In this document: in pieces, positions 34,230-45,700 of the stretch
Layout: every line of letters begins with the position of its first letter
Position numbering within the stretch: the stretch's first letter is position 1
NCBI GenBank assembly: GCA_001599595.1
Contig: BCHH01000002.1
Span: forward strand, 2,866,628-2,930,627
DNA length: 64,000 bases
Direction: 5' to 3'
DNA from: Beverwykella pulmonaria
Lineage: Eukaryota; Ascomycota; Dothideomycetes; Pleosporales; Melanommataceae
Notes under the pieces: generated by a model
Databases searched by the model: none
Seen by the model: only the letters and a program-made list of their open reading frames with translations
Told to the model about the DNA's origin: nothing
Position numbers and translations under genes: made by a program

Positions 34230-35009
34230 TTGGATTTCGGTACTCTCTCCGGCGAGACCCCAGCCTCCCGCGCCCTATCCATCCCAAAAATGTGGCCCAT
34301 CAGGCACACCCCTCTCGCCTCCTCACCTCTCCCCGTCGCGCGGCCCTACACACCGCCCGACCACGAATCCGACACAGACCCCTTCTCCGACTACTTCTCC
34401 GAACCCCCCTCGGCCTCGGCCTCCCAAGTACAAAATGCGCTCTTCTCCTGCCTAGGCCACTTCGAGCGCCTCATCCAGACGTCTCAGCCCAGCGACGAAC
34501 AGATGGAGCAAATCCTCTCCTTATTCGAAGAAATGGCCTCGATCCTGTCGCGACCCGAAGCCCAGTCGCGGAAAAGCGATGACCATTTATTTCCCGAGCT
34601 GGATGTGGATCCGTCTCCGAACAGCTCTATTGCATCGTCGCCCCCACGCATGCACGATTCCGCCTACGCCTCCAAGTACGAAGAGCCCTCGCAGTCCCTA
34701 TACGAATCGCAAGAGCTGCAACCGTACATCACCGCTGTCCAGAATTACATAGACGGCGTGCGCGATTCGACACAAGGGCTGAAGACGAGGTTCGAAGAGA
34801 TCAAGGAGCTGAACGGTATACAAGGAGAGATCATAAGAGACCTGCGGCAGCAATTGTGCGCTGCGCAAGAGCCTTCCCAGAAGGTGTTGGATCCACCGCC
34901 GCCGACGCAGAAGAAGGTTATCATTGTGAGGAAGGCAGAGCGGAAGGGGTTTTGGGCTGCGGTCGGGGAAGCGCTTGACCAGGTCGGAGATATGCTCTAC
35001 GAGTGGTGA
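34230..35009 (+). CDS. uncharacterised acidic coiled-coil protein
   Basis: An intronless frame of 259 codons; the second ATG at 34290 (MWPIRHTPLASSPLP) is an equally good start. The N-terminal third is disordered (Ser/Pro-rich with SDTDPFSDYFSEPP). Residues about 65-110 and 165-215 look helical (FERLIQTSQPSDEQMEQIL; YITAVQNYIDGVRDSTQGL; IIRDLRQQL) and could form coiled coils. The C-terminus carries a basic strand (KKVIIVRKAERK) and then GFWAAVGEALDQVGDMLYEW, an amphipathic aromatic end that looks like a binding motif. I do not recognise the family. Codon use and the long open frame support a real gene. Confidence 0.6.
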   Translation: MDFGTLSGETPASRALSIPKMWPIRHTPLASSPLPVARPYTPPDHESDTDPFSDYFSEPPSASASQVQNALFSCLGHFERLIQTSQPSDEQMEQILSLFEEMASILSRPEAQSRKSDDHLFPELDVDPSPNSSIASSPPRMHDSAYASKYEEPSQSLYESQELQPYITAVQNYIDGVRDSTQGLKTRFEEIKELNGIQGEIIRDLRQQLCAAQEPSQKVLDPPPPTQKKVIIVRKAERKGFWAAVGEALDQVGDMLYEW

Positions 35010-35474
35010 CGTTCTCGAATTTCGGAGCGGATTTGTGAGGATATTAGATGTCCTCTTGGTCAGCGCACTTTTCTCGCCGTCGAGAATGATTTCATGATCT
35101 AATACTGGCGTTGAAGCGTTTTTCGGTTTGGTCATACTGCTAGAGGTTCATTGGGCTTTTTCTTTTCTTTTCTTTTTTTTTTTGGCATAGTATTGGAGTT
35201 AGGATTACAAGCGCACGGCCTACGACACGACTTGAAGCCCCCGGGCCTCCATTCAGCATAGCATTGGGATGGTCTGGCGATTTTCTGGGTTGGGGGGGCG
35301 GGAACACTGATACCCTTTTCATAGCGTGCATGAGGGTCTAGCATGGCATTATTAGCAAGGTATTAATTTTGGGCTTGAGCCTGTTGAGGTTATATTTTGG
35401 ACGAAGAGGCCTTCATGGATATTCATCTATGTCATGTGAATCTGTGATACCCCTTGAAGCCATCGCAAGTATCT
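35010..35474. other. convergent intergenic region
   Basis: Probable 3' UTRs of the coiled-coil gene and ureG. A T-rich run (TTTTCTTTTCTTTT type) lies at 35160-35183. Confidence 0.5.
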
Positions 35475-36488
35475 CTACTCCATGACTACGGGCTCAAACT
35501 TGTCCTTTCGCGCCTGAGTTGCCCCCGAAGCCTTCCACGCACTGATGAGCAAATCCACAATATTATCTACGCCCTTCCCATGCTTGACCACGGCAAAGAT
35601 CGTCGGTCCCCCTTCCCTCATCCTCCGACTATCCCTCTCCATAACCCCTAGATCCGCACCTACAGCATCAGCCAGATCGATCTTGTTCACGACCAGTAGG
35701 TCTGATTGCGTGATTCCGGGTCCGCCTTTCCGAGGGATCTTGTCACCGCCCGACACGTCGATTACGTAGATAATGAAGTCGGCCAGCTCGCGCGAGTAGT
35801 TGGCGGCCAGGTTGTCGCCGCCAGACTCAATGAGAAGAAGGTCTGTGGAGAATTGCGAGTGTAGGTTTGTGAGGGTTTGCAGGTTTACGCTGATGTCTTC
35901 ACGGACCGCGGCGTGAGGGCAGCCACCGGTTTCGACGGCGATGATGCGTTCGCTAGAGAATGAGAGTCGGCTTGGGTTGAGGTAGAGCGATTCGAGACAA
36001 GAGAGACTCCAAGATTAATATCACGTGAAAAGGGAAGTAGCTTACGCGGGTAGGGCGTTGTTCTTGGTCAAAAACTCGCAGTCCTCACGCGTGAAGATGT
36101 CATTTGTAACTGCGGCGATGCTGTAGCGGGTGCGTAGGGCTTTGCAGAGGGCAAGCATGAGGGCCGTCTTGCCAGAGCCGACAGGTCTGGGTGAGTTAGC
36201 ATGTTGACATGTATAGCTAATCCTTTGGGAGGATATCATAGCCCTCGACTCCAATTGCTATCCAACTAGGCAATGAGGGGCAACGAGGGGTAGCGTGTTG
36301 TGTGGAACCTACCCTCCAATTCCCACAGTAAAGGCCCTCTCCTCCCAATTCCGGCCCTCAATAATGGGCATCTCGCGCCCCAGAAAGCTGCCCGGGCCAT
36401 CCAGGATCTCGTGCGTGTGGCCGTGGTCCGCCGCAGCAGCGTGCGAGTGCGAGTGGGGCGCGCCGTCATGTGAGTGGCTGTGCGACAT
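35475..36488 (-). CDS. ureG: urease accessory GTPase UreG
   Basis: Minus-strand exons 36488-36313, 36186-36046 and 35952-35475 give 264 residues. The start [17 protein letters not shown] opens a His-rich nickel-binding tail (an in-frame ATG at 36518 is an alternative). The G domain follows: P-loop [12 protein letters not shown] built across the first splice junction, [10 protein letters not shown], the metal-binding Cys-Pro-His in [29 protein letters not shown], and the guanine-specifying VNKIDLAD. UreG hydrolyses GTP while delivering nickel to apo-urease together with UreD and UreF; neither partner nor urease itself is in this window. Spacing and intron phases all agree. Confidence 0.95.
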
Positions 36489-37495
36489 AGTGTGGTGGCG
36501 GTGGGTCTGGATCTTCACGTACTTAAGGAGTTACGAGGCAATTGAACGCGCCGGCCAGAAAGGGACGATGTGGTGATGTGCAGGAGGGCAAGTACAGGGT
36601 CAGGGCTTGAAGAGGGACGAGCTGAGGATGGCGAAGGCAGGGGCAAATGGCGGGGTGAAGCGATGGCGAACTCATGTGGGGGGCCCAAGGTCCGGCATAC
36701 TTGTTGTTTCTTCAAGAAGCACGAGCTGCTGGCCAAAATAGAGCAAGGGACGCGGTGCCTGGTCAAGTAGTGATGCGCAACAAGCATCAAGACGAATGTG
36801 ATTACAGGAGTCCCACCAACAGCCTCTGCGAGTCGTGCAGGACCGTGAGGAGCTCGGGCCCCGGTGGTTGAGTGCATGCAACGTGTCTGTCACTCGCTTC
36901 CATGCTGCTTCTCTGCTTCTTCTCTCCACTTCTATATGCGGAGCGTTCAATAACAACACCTAGCATCTCCACAGGGTCCAAGTATTGTCTTTTTTGCTTT
37001 TCGTTTCTCGCGTGCCGCAGTCAATTGGCTAGGCGAGCTCCTTTTGCCCTGTCGCCAGAAGCGATCTTGCGTGTGCACTACGCCGACTCGATGTGGCCCA
37101 GTGCGCCACAAGTGTGCTTGCAACGCCCGATTCATGCTCAACCATCACGAATGCGATCTCGTTGTTGTCAGCTCATCTCGGCCTCGCAGCTGGGGCAGCC
37201 TCTGCGTTTTGTGGTGCCGTCATGCCGATGATACTTAATACGCGCCTGTGCCTCGTCCAACATGGAACCTGGCGGTACGAAGGATCGTGACCAAGTTTCT
37301 GCAGCCTCATCGAAGATCGAACACCAGAGTTCCGGGCCAACATTGATGGCGTTTGGGTTTAACCAGTACTCCCGCATAAGCCGCATCATCATTCTTTGAG
37401 TTCGTTCATTCCGCTTGCTCTCGTCATCCAGCTATTTTTTTTTCTGCCTCGTTCTCTCTCAATTGACGTGCTGTACCATTTAAACGACCAAAATA
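36489..37495. promoter_or_regulatory. divergent intergenic region ureG / zinc-finger-like gene
   Basis: About 1 kb with no gene visible; it must carry both promoters. A CT-rich tract lies at 37430-37460, just upstream of the start at 37496, as is common in fungal promoters. Confidence 0.45.
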
Positions 37496-38544
37496 ATGTC
37501 AGACTGGGAAAAATCAAACTACGCGTCCTTTACACTGTGGGACATCGACCGCGAATTCCAAAGCGCACACGATGCGTACGAACAATGTCTGTCTAGGAGT
37601 AAACGGAGACGTCCTGCTTGGGAATGCTTGGGCATCAAAACTCAGGATGACCAGCTTGCAAAGGTGCTGAGCCTGGGACGTCTGGTCAAGGCGGCTATGA
37701 AGGATGGGCAAGAAGCTTTCGGTGTCACATTCGAGCGAGGAGACTGTGGGTCTACTCTTCATGTGTCCTGGTAGAGAGACACTAACCGAACGTAGCAACA
37801 TGTCATGGCATCCTCGCAGCTCAACTACGGCGCGTCCAACACGAGATCAGTGTCCCACTACTTGACTGCGCGTACTCACGAATCCCAATATCGGTCCCTT
37901 ACGACGACCTCATCACAGCCGCTAAGGGCGTCCGTCGCGCTTGTCTGTCTGCCCTCCGCGATCTGCACGCCCGCCTGCTCTCACCCAGTCCCACTCCATT
38001 TCTGCCACCTCCACGCTTCTCCGTCAAGTTTTGTCCTTTCGCGTTACAATTACAAAAGGAGACAACCTCAAAGCGGAAAAGCTTCACGCCGAGCTTCCTC
38101 ACAAAGAAAGTGCGACCCCACGACCGTCACGACGAACGGGAAATATGTCCGCATTGCTCGGCACATGTCGCAGTTTCTGCACACTCGGGATTGCCTGCAT
38201 TCAGACGGCTATTGTTCGAAGCGCACATCGAATGCACTTCGCGAAGTACAAGAGACAAGACGTGCTACGCCTGCACCAGCTGTTATAAGACCTTCGACGA
38301 CTCATACAGCTTCCTCGATCACGTATTCCAGCGACAGATCGGAAGTGACAGGAGTTGTCTAAAGAGATGGGCTAGCACCGTAGATCTACGATCCTCTTTC
38401 ATGGAGAGCGATCCTGCTTTGGTCGAGAAGTGCCTGAAGAACTGCTTGAACAGAGAACTGATGAGGATCCGGGCAATGAAGAAGTCGAAAGAGTTGGATT
38501 TTAGAGCCGATATGCGCCATGATAGCATGATGGGGACAACATGA
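37496..38544 (+). CDS. putative zinc-finger-like protein, function unknown
   Basis: Exons 37496-37745 and 37796-38544 (50-nt intron, CACTAAC branch) give 332 residues. The N-terminal 85 residues are helical (FQSAHDAYEQCLSRSKRRR). After the junction (GDSTCHGILAAQLRRVQHE) a basic region leads to two Cys/His clusters: ICPHCSAHVAVSAHSGLPAF with a later HIEC, and KTCYACTSCYKTFDDSYSFL followed by DHVF. These look like degenerate C2H2 or treble-clef zinc sites. The C-terminus is charged and helical. No known family is recognised. DNA or RNA binding is only a possibility. Confidence 0.65.
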
Positions 38545-40643
38545 CGAGCGTGGACGCTGCAAGGCACACGAGTATTGCCCTGCTTCGCCCCGTTACTTAC
38601 CCTGGATACAATGATAGACCAGCCTAGTTTTCCCTTTGCGATTGTCTCTTCACATCGCCGCATAGCGTTGCCACTTTCCTTTGTCATAGCGAAGAGCAAC
38701 TCCTTTCGCTTCAGTCACAAGCGTCGAGGTCTCTTGCAGCTTTTATCTCTTCATTCCCCGTCAACGTTACATATATCTGTTTCGGCGTTAGAGCAATGCC
38801 TTTTCTTGCAGTGTTATCTCTCTCATAACTTTGGAGTACCTAAAATACGGCGGAGGATGTGTGAACGTTTATACGAGGGAATGCAACGGACGGCAAGAAC
38901 AGCTTCTTACCCCATCATCACTTGGCTAATTTCCTGTCTCGGTCCAACACTTCTTTCCATATATCCTTGTTTTCAATGCTTACTCATCATAATGCTGTCA
39001 TGCTCATATCATTGAGCCTTATATAATTCACCATAATGTCAAATATATAAGCATATTAGTACGTTCATATAAGAGCCAGAATATCCATCTCATTCGGTCA
39101 TACCAACCAAGCAACATATAAACCCCCCCCAACAACACAACATCAATATTACTACCCATCTTCCATCATCTCAAAGCGCTCATATCTTCGTATTCGAAAT
39201 TCCAAACCGTACATCCCTGTCCATGACATTCTCCAAATCCAAGAAAACTCAGCCCAGATGCCAATGCAATGCCAACACGCGCCGAGAAAGGACGACCCCA
39301 AGAGTTCGCTTGACCCCAAATGCCATCGTTTCAGGAATAATTGGACGCCACGATGTACATTGCGAAGTGGGATAGGACGCGAGACCAATGTTCGGTTTAC
39401 GGGTCTTGAATCTTTTGTCCTGTACTCTGTGAGAAAGGGAATTAGGGTGTTGATATCTCTCCGCTGAATTTCGGAGCTACACGCTACACTTTACGGTCAT
39501 GACTATGACCCTTATCCCGGTTTGGGACAAGGACGAGAATGATAACCATCGTTCGATTTTTTCTTTGATATCAAGTATATGGATCCACACAGCATAAGGA
39601 CGCATCAAACTGAAAGCTTCTGAAATTGACTTTGTCTAATTCCTAATCCCCCGCTCGACTCGCGCGGAAACAACCGCAACAAGCCATCCCAAAAAATACC
39701 ACCAGCAATAACAATCTCGACATTTTAAACTGCACATCGCTCTGTCAGCACATCCACCACTGATCGATAACAACTGGAACGAATGGCGCCGTTGCGAACC
39801 CCTCTGCGTCTTCCTAGTCTTCCCCAAGGGCGTGGAAATAATGATCTTGGCCCTTTTTTTTGCCTAGAGCGGAGCGTGAAGATAGTGGGGGTTGGCAGAG
39901 GTCATGACGTTGAGCATGTAAGGAGTGGGGCCGGCAAAAGCCACCGTGATGGTACAGCTGTGGAGGAGAAGGGAGGGGGCGGCATTTTTGCGTTTGGATG
40001 GCAAAGAGAGAGATCGGTGTGCATGTGCGTATGTCAGCGGGCTTGCGGTCTTGGTATGTTCACCGCTTTGCCTTGAGGGTGGCTGGGGCCGTTGGATACA
40101 TGTTGGGTGAAGGTAGTGATGGACGTAGGAAGAAATGAACGTTGGTTGTTCATGGAAAAAATACAGAATTCATCGTTCAGGAAAAGCTCACTCCTTGAGA
40201 CTTCATGACAAGAGGTTGAAGTTAATAATGTTATTGTATTTACAATCATACAATGATAATGATGGACGAACCTTGGGATATCATATCTTCGACTCGCACT
40301 CCTGACATCTCAACAGAACTCATACAAAGACCGGCTCATCTGAGATCCCCCCCCCTATACCAGACCAGGCGAAAGCCAGAGGAAAAGCGCATAAACGCCT
40401 ATAGGGCCCATACGTATTGTGTACCTGCTAGGAGACGACTCGCCGATCGTGCTCCCATCCCAATCCTTTTGAGACCCTTCCAAAAAAACATATTCAACGC
40501 CGTATCCATGCCGCTGTGAAAAGTGGTTCTCGCCGGGACGAGAAGAAACCCAACTTTATCAAAAAATTCATTGCGCAGTCGTATCAACTCCGACTGTCGT
40601 ATTACTCTTCCTCGTTCTCGCTTGTCAGGTGATGCATTGAGTC
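38545..40643. other. long convergent intergenic region
   Basis: About 2.1 kb between two convergent 3' ends, without a supportable gene. C-runs lie at 39123-39132 and 40350. Such a long spacer between convergent genes is unusual here and could hide a non-coding RNA. Confidence 0.4.
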
Positions 40644-41588
40644 TTACCTCAACGCCCGCGACAGCCACCGATCCCACCAATTCCTCACGCCTAATATACT
40701 CTCTTTGCCGTCATTGTGTCCGTCCTGCCCAGCAGGATCCCCCAGAATTGCGGAGAAGAACCAGAAGAATGCGGCGGTCCAGGCGGCGATCGCAACGCCC
40801 ATGGCTACAATGGGGGCAAAGAGATGCACCACGACGAGCATGGCGGGGCTGTACTCGCTTGCGGCAGAATGCGAGTATATGAGGTGGAGTTGGAGATTCA
40901 ATGGCGGAGCGAGAAAGGCGGTAATTTGCGACGAAAGAGATTTGCGTGTGGTGCATATCCGCAGAGGTTGCATCAAAAGTGCGACGAAGAGCAGGAACAC
41001 GGCCCAGAAGGTGATGAGAAAAGATAGGAAGGCGCAGGGGCCAGAGAGGAAGAGCTGGGTGAGCTTGTTAGTGGTAGCGTTTTTCATCCCGATTATATTT
41101 TTACATACAAGTAGTTTGACGGCCTTCTCCTCTGGTCCCTTCTCGATATACTCGCCCGAGTCGTACACGACGGCTGTGACATCTGGGTTGGACGATGAAA
41201 CGCGAGCGGAGCGCGGGCTGCCAATGGCCTTTTCGGGGTCGAGGTATGCTCGCGGAGGGTACGATATACTGACGTGTGGCGACCGCTCTATTTCGCTGAT
41301 GGAGCGGTGCTTGCGGCCAGCAGAGGAGATGCTGCTGCCGGGGCTTGGCGGCGACGAGGCTTTGGGCGAAAACTGTGGCGAGATGACGGAATCGTGGCCG
41401 CGGGTCCTGGTGCTGCCCTTGCTGCCACGCTCTGGGTGTGCAGAGTTGTATCGCTGGTATGCGTCTTCCTCGTTGTAGGTGTCGGCATCGTCGAAGGTGG
41501 TGCGGTCGGGGCTCCGCTGGGGGTGGTACTGGTGCTGGTGGGCGTAGGTGGCCGGAGAGGGCGCGGTCGGCGGAACCTGGGGATCCAT
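40644..41588 (-). CDS. multi-pass membrane protein with disordered N-terminus
   Basis: Minus-strand frame from ATG 41588 to stop 40644. I predict an intron at 41055-41108 (54 nt: GTATGT donor, CACTAAC branch, CCCAG acceptor), leaving 296 residues; without it the frame stays open at 314. Residues 1-150 are Ser/Pro-rich and disordered (SPDRTTFDDADTYNEEDAYQ; SPKASSPPSPGSSISSAGRK), with likely phosphorylation sites. The second half has hydrophobic segments (GPCAFLSFLITFWAVFLLFV; ITAFLAPPLNLQLHL; MLVVVHLFAPIVAMGVAIAA; AFFWFFSAIL). The family is not recognised. Confidence 0.7.
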   Translation of the reverse strand: MDPQVPPTAPSPATYAHQHQYHPQRSPDRTTFDDADTYNEEDAYQRYNSAHPERGSKGSTRTRGHDSVISPQFSPKASSPPSPGSSISSAGRKHRSISEIERSPHVSISYPPRAYLDPEKAIGSPRSARVSSSNPDVTAVVYDSGEYIEKGPEEKAVKLLVCKNIIGMKNATTNKLTQLFLSGPCAFLSFLITFWAVFLLFVALLMQPLRICTTRKSLSSQITAFLAPPLNLQLHLIYSHSAASEYSPAMLVVVHLFAPIVAMGVAIAAWTAAFFWFFSAILGDPAGQDGHNDGKESILGVRNWWDRWLSRALR

Positions 41589-42763
41589 GGCCGAACTGTG
41601 GTGCTATGGCTTTGTGACGACGAACATCAATGTGCAATGGTGCGCCTGGAAGAGTGTCGATCGCGAGTAGATGGCGGGCATGATATAGCTGGAAAGGGTC
41701 CTGCCCTCAGGAGAGGCAAGACAGTGGTTACATACAAATGCGCTCTCAAGAGACTGGGTGAAGTCTTGACTCTTGGCCTTGTGGCTCTTCTCCTACACCA
41801 GCTAAAGAACCAAGGCTTGGATATTCTTGGCCGTTTCGGACGTACCAATCACGCGGCGACGCGGACGGGCCATTCTGCTTCGTGTCGAGGAGCTGCTGAG
41901 GCCGACAAGACGGGACTTGCGGCAGCAGACCACCTCTGGGCGTGCTGGAGCGTTGGATCCTGTGCTTGGCCGCTTGATGGGATGATGCAGCGTGCTGGGC
42001 GAACTTCCGCCGCGTTCCCTCTCGCGAGATGCAGCCCTGGGCTGGATGGCAGGTGCCCCGCCAAGGCAACCAGACAAAGTGGTGCAGCGCGCGCCCAGGG
42101 CTCCGCCGGCCGCATTATTGCAGCACTTCGGTAGCTCGGTATCAAGGAGGAACCCGAGTGCGACGGTTGGCAGCCATGCCCTGGGCTGTCCGCTGCAGCG
42201 AGGGCGCCAAGCTTTTATCTAGCCGGCACGCAGAGGCAGTGGCAGAGGCAGTGGCAGAGGCATATATAAGAGGGGATCTGCTGCTGGTGAGGCAGTGCAA
42301 TGTCATGTGCAATCTGTGTTTGCTGGGCGGCGCGCGACCGGAGTGATGATGTTTGGATGGACAATCGATAGCAAAAGTGCTGGCGGGCGGAGTCGCATCA
42401 CGTGCTGTGAGCCGTGGTAAGTTTAGGCGCGGCTGACACCACCGCCTCGCTGTAGGCAACCCCGAACTCCAGGCATCGCCAGGCGGCAGCAAAGTGAGCT
42501 GTGTGCCTGCATCGTGAGTATAAACTATGGTGATGGCGGTGGATGAGCCCATGGTTTCTTTAATTCCCAGTCTTACCGTCTCTTCCTCCATCCCAAAGTG
42601 TGCGGCTTGAGGGTTGACACTCGTCGTGTTTCCGCGTTCCGCGTTTCCGTGTTTCCAAACCGTGTGTGCACTGTGTGTGAGAGGCCTCGGGTGTTCTTGT
42701 TCCATCTTCCCTTTGAACACTGTCCAGAACTTCATGCGCAGGAAGGTTGTCGTCAATCCAGAA
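41589..42763. promoter_or_regulatory. divergent intergenic region with TATA-like box
   Basis: About 1.2 kb upstream of both the membrane protein and the FG-repeat gene. Bases 42231-42260 are a short tandem GGCAGTGGCAGA followed directly by CATATATAAG, a good TATA-like element. Long open frames on both strands here are antisense-type and lack coding signs. Confidence 0.45.
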
Positions 42764-45700
42764 ATGGCAGCCCCGGATACCTTCGCTCAGAGGTGGCAGC
42801 TCGTGGGTGACATCACCGACCTCGAAGTGGAGGGGAGGGACAGTGCATTCGCGCTTTTGACCATCAATCATTTCGCAGCTGTCCAAGACAGTGTGGTGAC
42901 GGATATCGTGAGGCATCTCTTTTGTGTTGTCGGAGTTGCGCCTGCCCTCAGACATCTGCTTTTAGTCAGCGTCGAAGGACCTCTCCTCAACCATGAGCAG
43001 GTCAAAACCCTCTCAGAGCGCGTTGCTTCGTGCCATTCCATTTTGAGGAAGATACACGCCATTGTACGTGAAGCCGATAACAAGATTGGGCCCGCTTCGT
43101 CTGGGAGTTCTGCGGATATTCCTAGCAGCTTCTATCCTCAGGGCGAACTGGATGATGCCCGAAAAACCGTCAGCACGTGTTTTGACGATATGGTGGTACT
43201 CATCACCAGAGCTAGAGCAGAGCATCTGTCGAGATTTGGCTACCTGTATGTTTCCTTCCCCTTTCACTCGCCCACGCTGACTCATTCTCACTAGAACCGA
43301 CGACGAGGTCTTCGAGTACCACCGCCTGAATACCGCACTGAAGCACCCAGACTACAACAAACGACCAGACCTTGTGCTCTTACCATCCCGACCATCGCCC
43401 GCAACCGCGTTCGTACATAAACCTGCGATGGTAAATACCTCCTCGCTCTCGCCCTTCGCTCCACCCGAGCACAAAGACGTATTGGAATTACAACACCCAC
43501 GAGGCTTCCGAGGTCGGTACGGCCAACCTGACTACCCTCTCCCGCACAAACAGCGGTACGTTCAACTCTCTCCGCCAGATCCTGCGCTTCGTTTCGACAC
43601 TAGCTTTGAGGAGGACGAGTTGCGTCGACAACAGGCCAGGTACGTTGCCGAGTGCCCCATGCTCTATTCGTTACGCAACTACTGACATTAAGTAGATCAG
43701 AAGGGCGATACCCCGACATTGCAGCATTTGGCGACTGGCCACCCTCCTTCATCGAGCCGAATAGCGTTCAAGACTACCAGCTCCGATCAATCATGTCGGG
43801 CGGCACCAAGGACACGCCCGTGTTTCCGCCAAAAGCTTCGCTCACCTCTAATAGTGTTGTAAACACTCCCGACTCTACACGAGAAAACACGCCAGCTGTT
43901 CACGGCAGAAAGGATACGGCTGCCAGCGCACCCGAAGCGACGGATGTCCGGCCCTCGATAGAGCCAGAATCAAAGAGCTCTGTGGCTGAAGATGTTGAAC
44001 CTGAAGGAACAACGGAAGCTACTATAAATTTTACTACCGAAGCAAACGCTATAGGCGCTAAACGCGACCATCCTGCAGCCGAGACACAGCAGGAGCCTGC
44101 CGCTGAGGCTTCCATCCAGGAGTCAGTTGGGGACAAGCCCGAAGCCGAGGCTGAAGTCAACGACCCCCCTGAAGCCAGCATCACTAGTAACTCTCCACCA
44201 CCATCATCCTTAGGGTATGTACATCCTCCTTTTGCCCTGCAGCTTGCATCTTTTCCACATACGAGAAATTCCAAGCATAGAACCAACGAGTTGTAATTGC
44301 GTGTAGACCTACCATGGCCTCGCAGCGATTTCACGTTGTGATTTGAGAATTCCCACTCCACTTGTCTACATCAAAACACACCTACCCTTCGAACACAATG
44401 CTAACAACACCTTCTCAGATCCGACTCACCGCCCGACTCTGCCATGAACTTGGAGGCTTATATCCTACGACCTGTCTGGGAAGACGTGGATTATCACATC
44501 GAGTGGTCCTATACGATTGATAAGCTCCCCCTTGAAAATCCCGGAATCCAAGCGCACATGCAGAAGCTGGGACCCAACTACTCAGTAATCGACTCTATCG
44601 GCGAGCTCACGAGAGAGCAGCTTCGCCTGATTCGGATCCGTGCCAAAGCTCGTCAGGGCCATCTCCAATCCGTGCAGTATGGTCGGGCAGCCGATATGGT
44701 CACTAAGATGGGAACCTTTCAGATCAAGTCCGTAATCTTCGTTCTCAAGACGCCCCTTTCTCCCAAGGAGGACATTGAAAATAGTACGCCCGTTCACAAA
44801 GGAAATACGAGTCAGCCCTTTGGAGGATTTTTCGGCCAACCAAATCAGAATATTGGTGGAGGGATATTTGGGAACTCAAACCAGAACAACGGAGGAGGTC
44901 TGTTCGGCAATTTCAACCAGAACAGCAACAGCATCAACAATGGAGGGTTGTTCGGTAACCGTAATCAAACCACCAATGGAGGGTTGTTTGGCAATACGAA
45001 CCTGAACAACAACAGTGGCTTCAGCGGATGGGGTTTCGGCAACCCCTCTCTGGTCACCAGTGGAGGGTTGTTTGGCAATACGAACCAGAACAACAGTGGC
45101 TTCGGTGGAGGGGGTTTTGGTAACCCCACTCAGGTCGCCAGTGGAGGGTTGTTTGGCAATACGAACCTGAACAGCAACGCTGGCTTCGGCAGAGGGGTTT
45201 TTGATAACCCCACTCCGGTCGCCAGTGGAGGGTTGTTTGGCAATACGAACCAGAATAACAACAGTGGTTTCGGTGGAGGGGGTTTTGGTAACCCCACTCA
45301 GGTCGCCAGCGGAGAGTTGTTTGGCAATACGAACCAGAATAACAACAGTGGTTTCGGTGGAGGGGGTTTTGGTAATCCCACTCAGGTCGCCAGTGGAGGT
45401 TTGTTTGGCAATACGAACCAGAACAACAACCGTGGTTTCGGCGGAGGGGTTTTTGGTAACCCCACTCAAGTCGCCAGTGGAGGTTTGTTTGGAAATACTA
45501 ACCAGAACAACAACCGTGGCTTCGGCAGAGGGGTTTTCGGCAATTCCGCTCAGGTCACCAGTGGAGGCGCATTCGGCACCCAACCTACTTCTAATGGCTT
45601 TGGGGGAGTAACTGGGCTTGGAAGCACTGATCCTTTCAGTTCCACCTTTGTCAACCCCACAGTTCCACCACAGGCAAATATTGAAGTCGAGGAATACCTC

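Noticed and set aside
41274..42134. 286-codon open frame on the plus strand
   Set aside because: It lies antisense to the membrane-protein gene and its promoter, has low-complexity Arg/Gly/Val content and no domain; the minus-strand frame has the membrane helices and splice signals.
44876..45583. 235-codon minus-strand frame across the GLFG repeats
   Set aside because: It is a by-product of the 84-bp repeat having no stop in the antisense frame; the peptide is a simple echo of the repeat.
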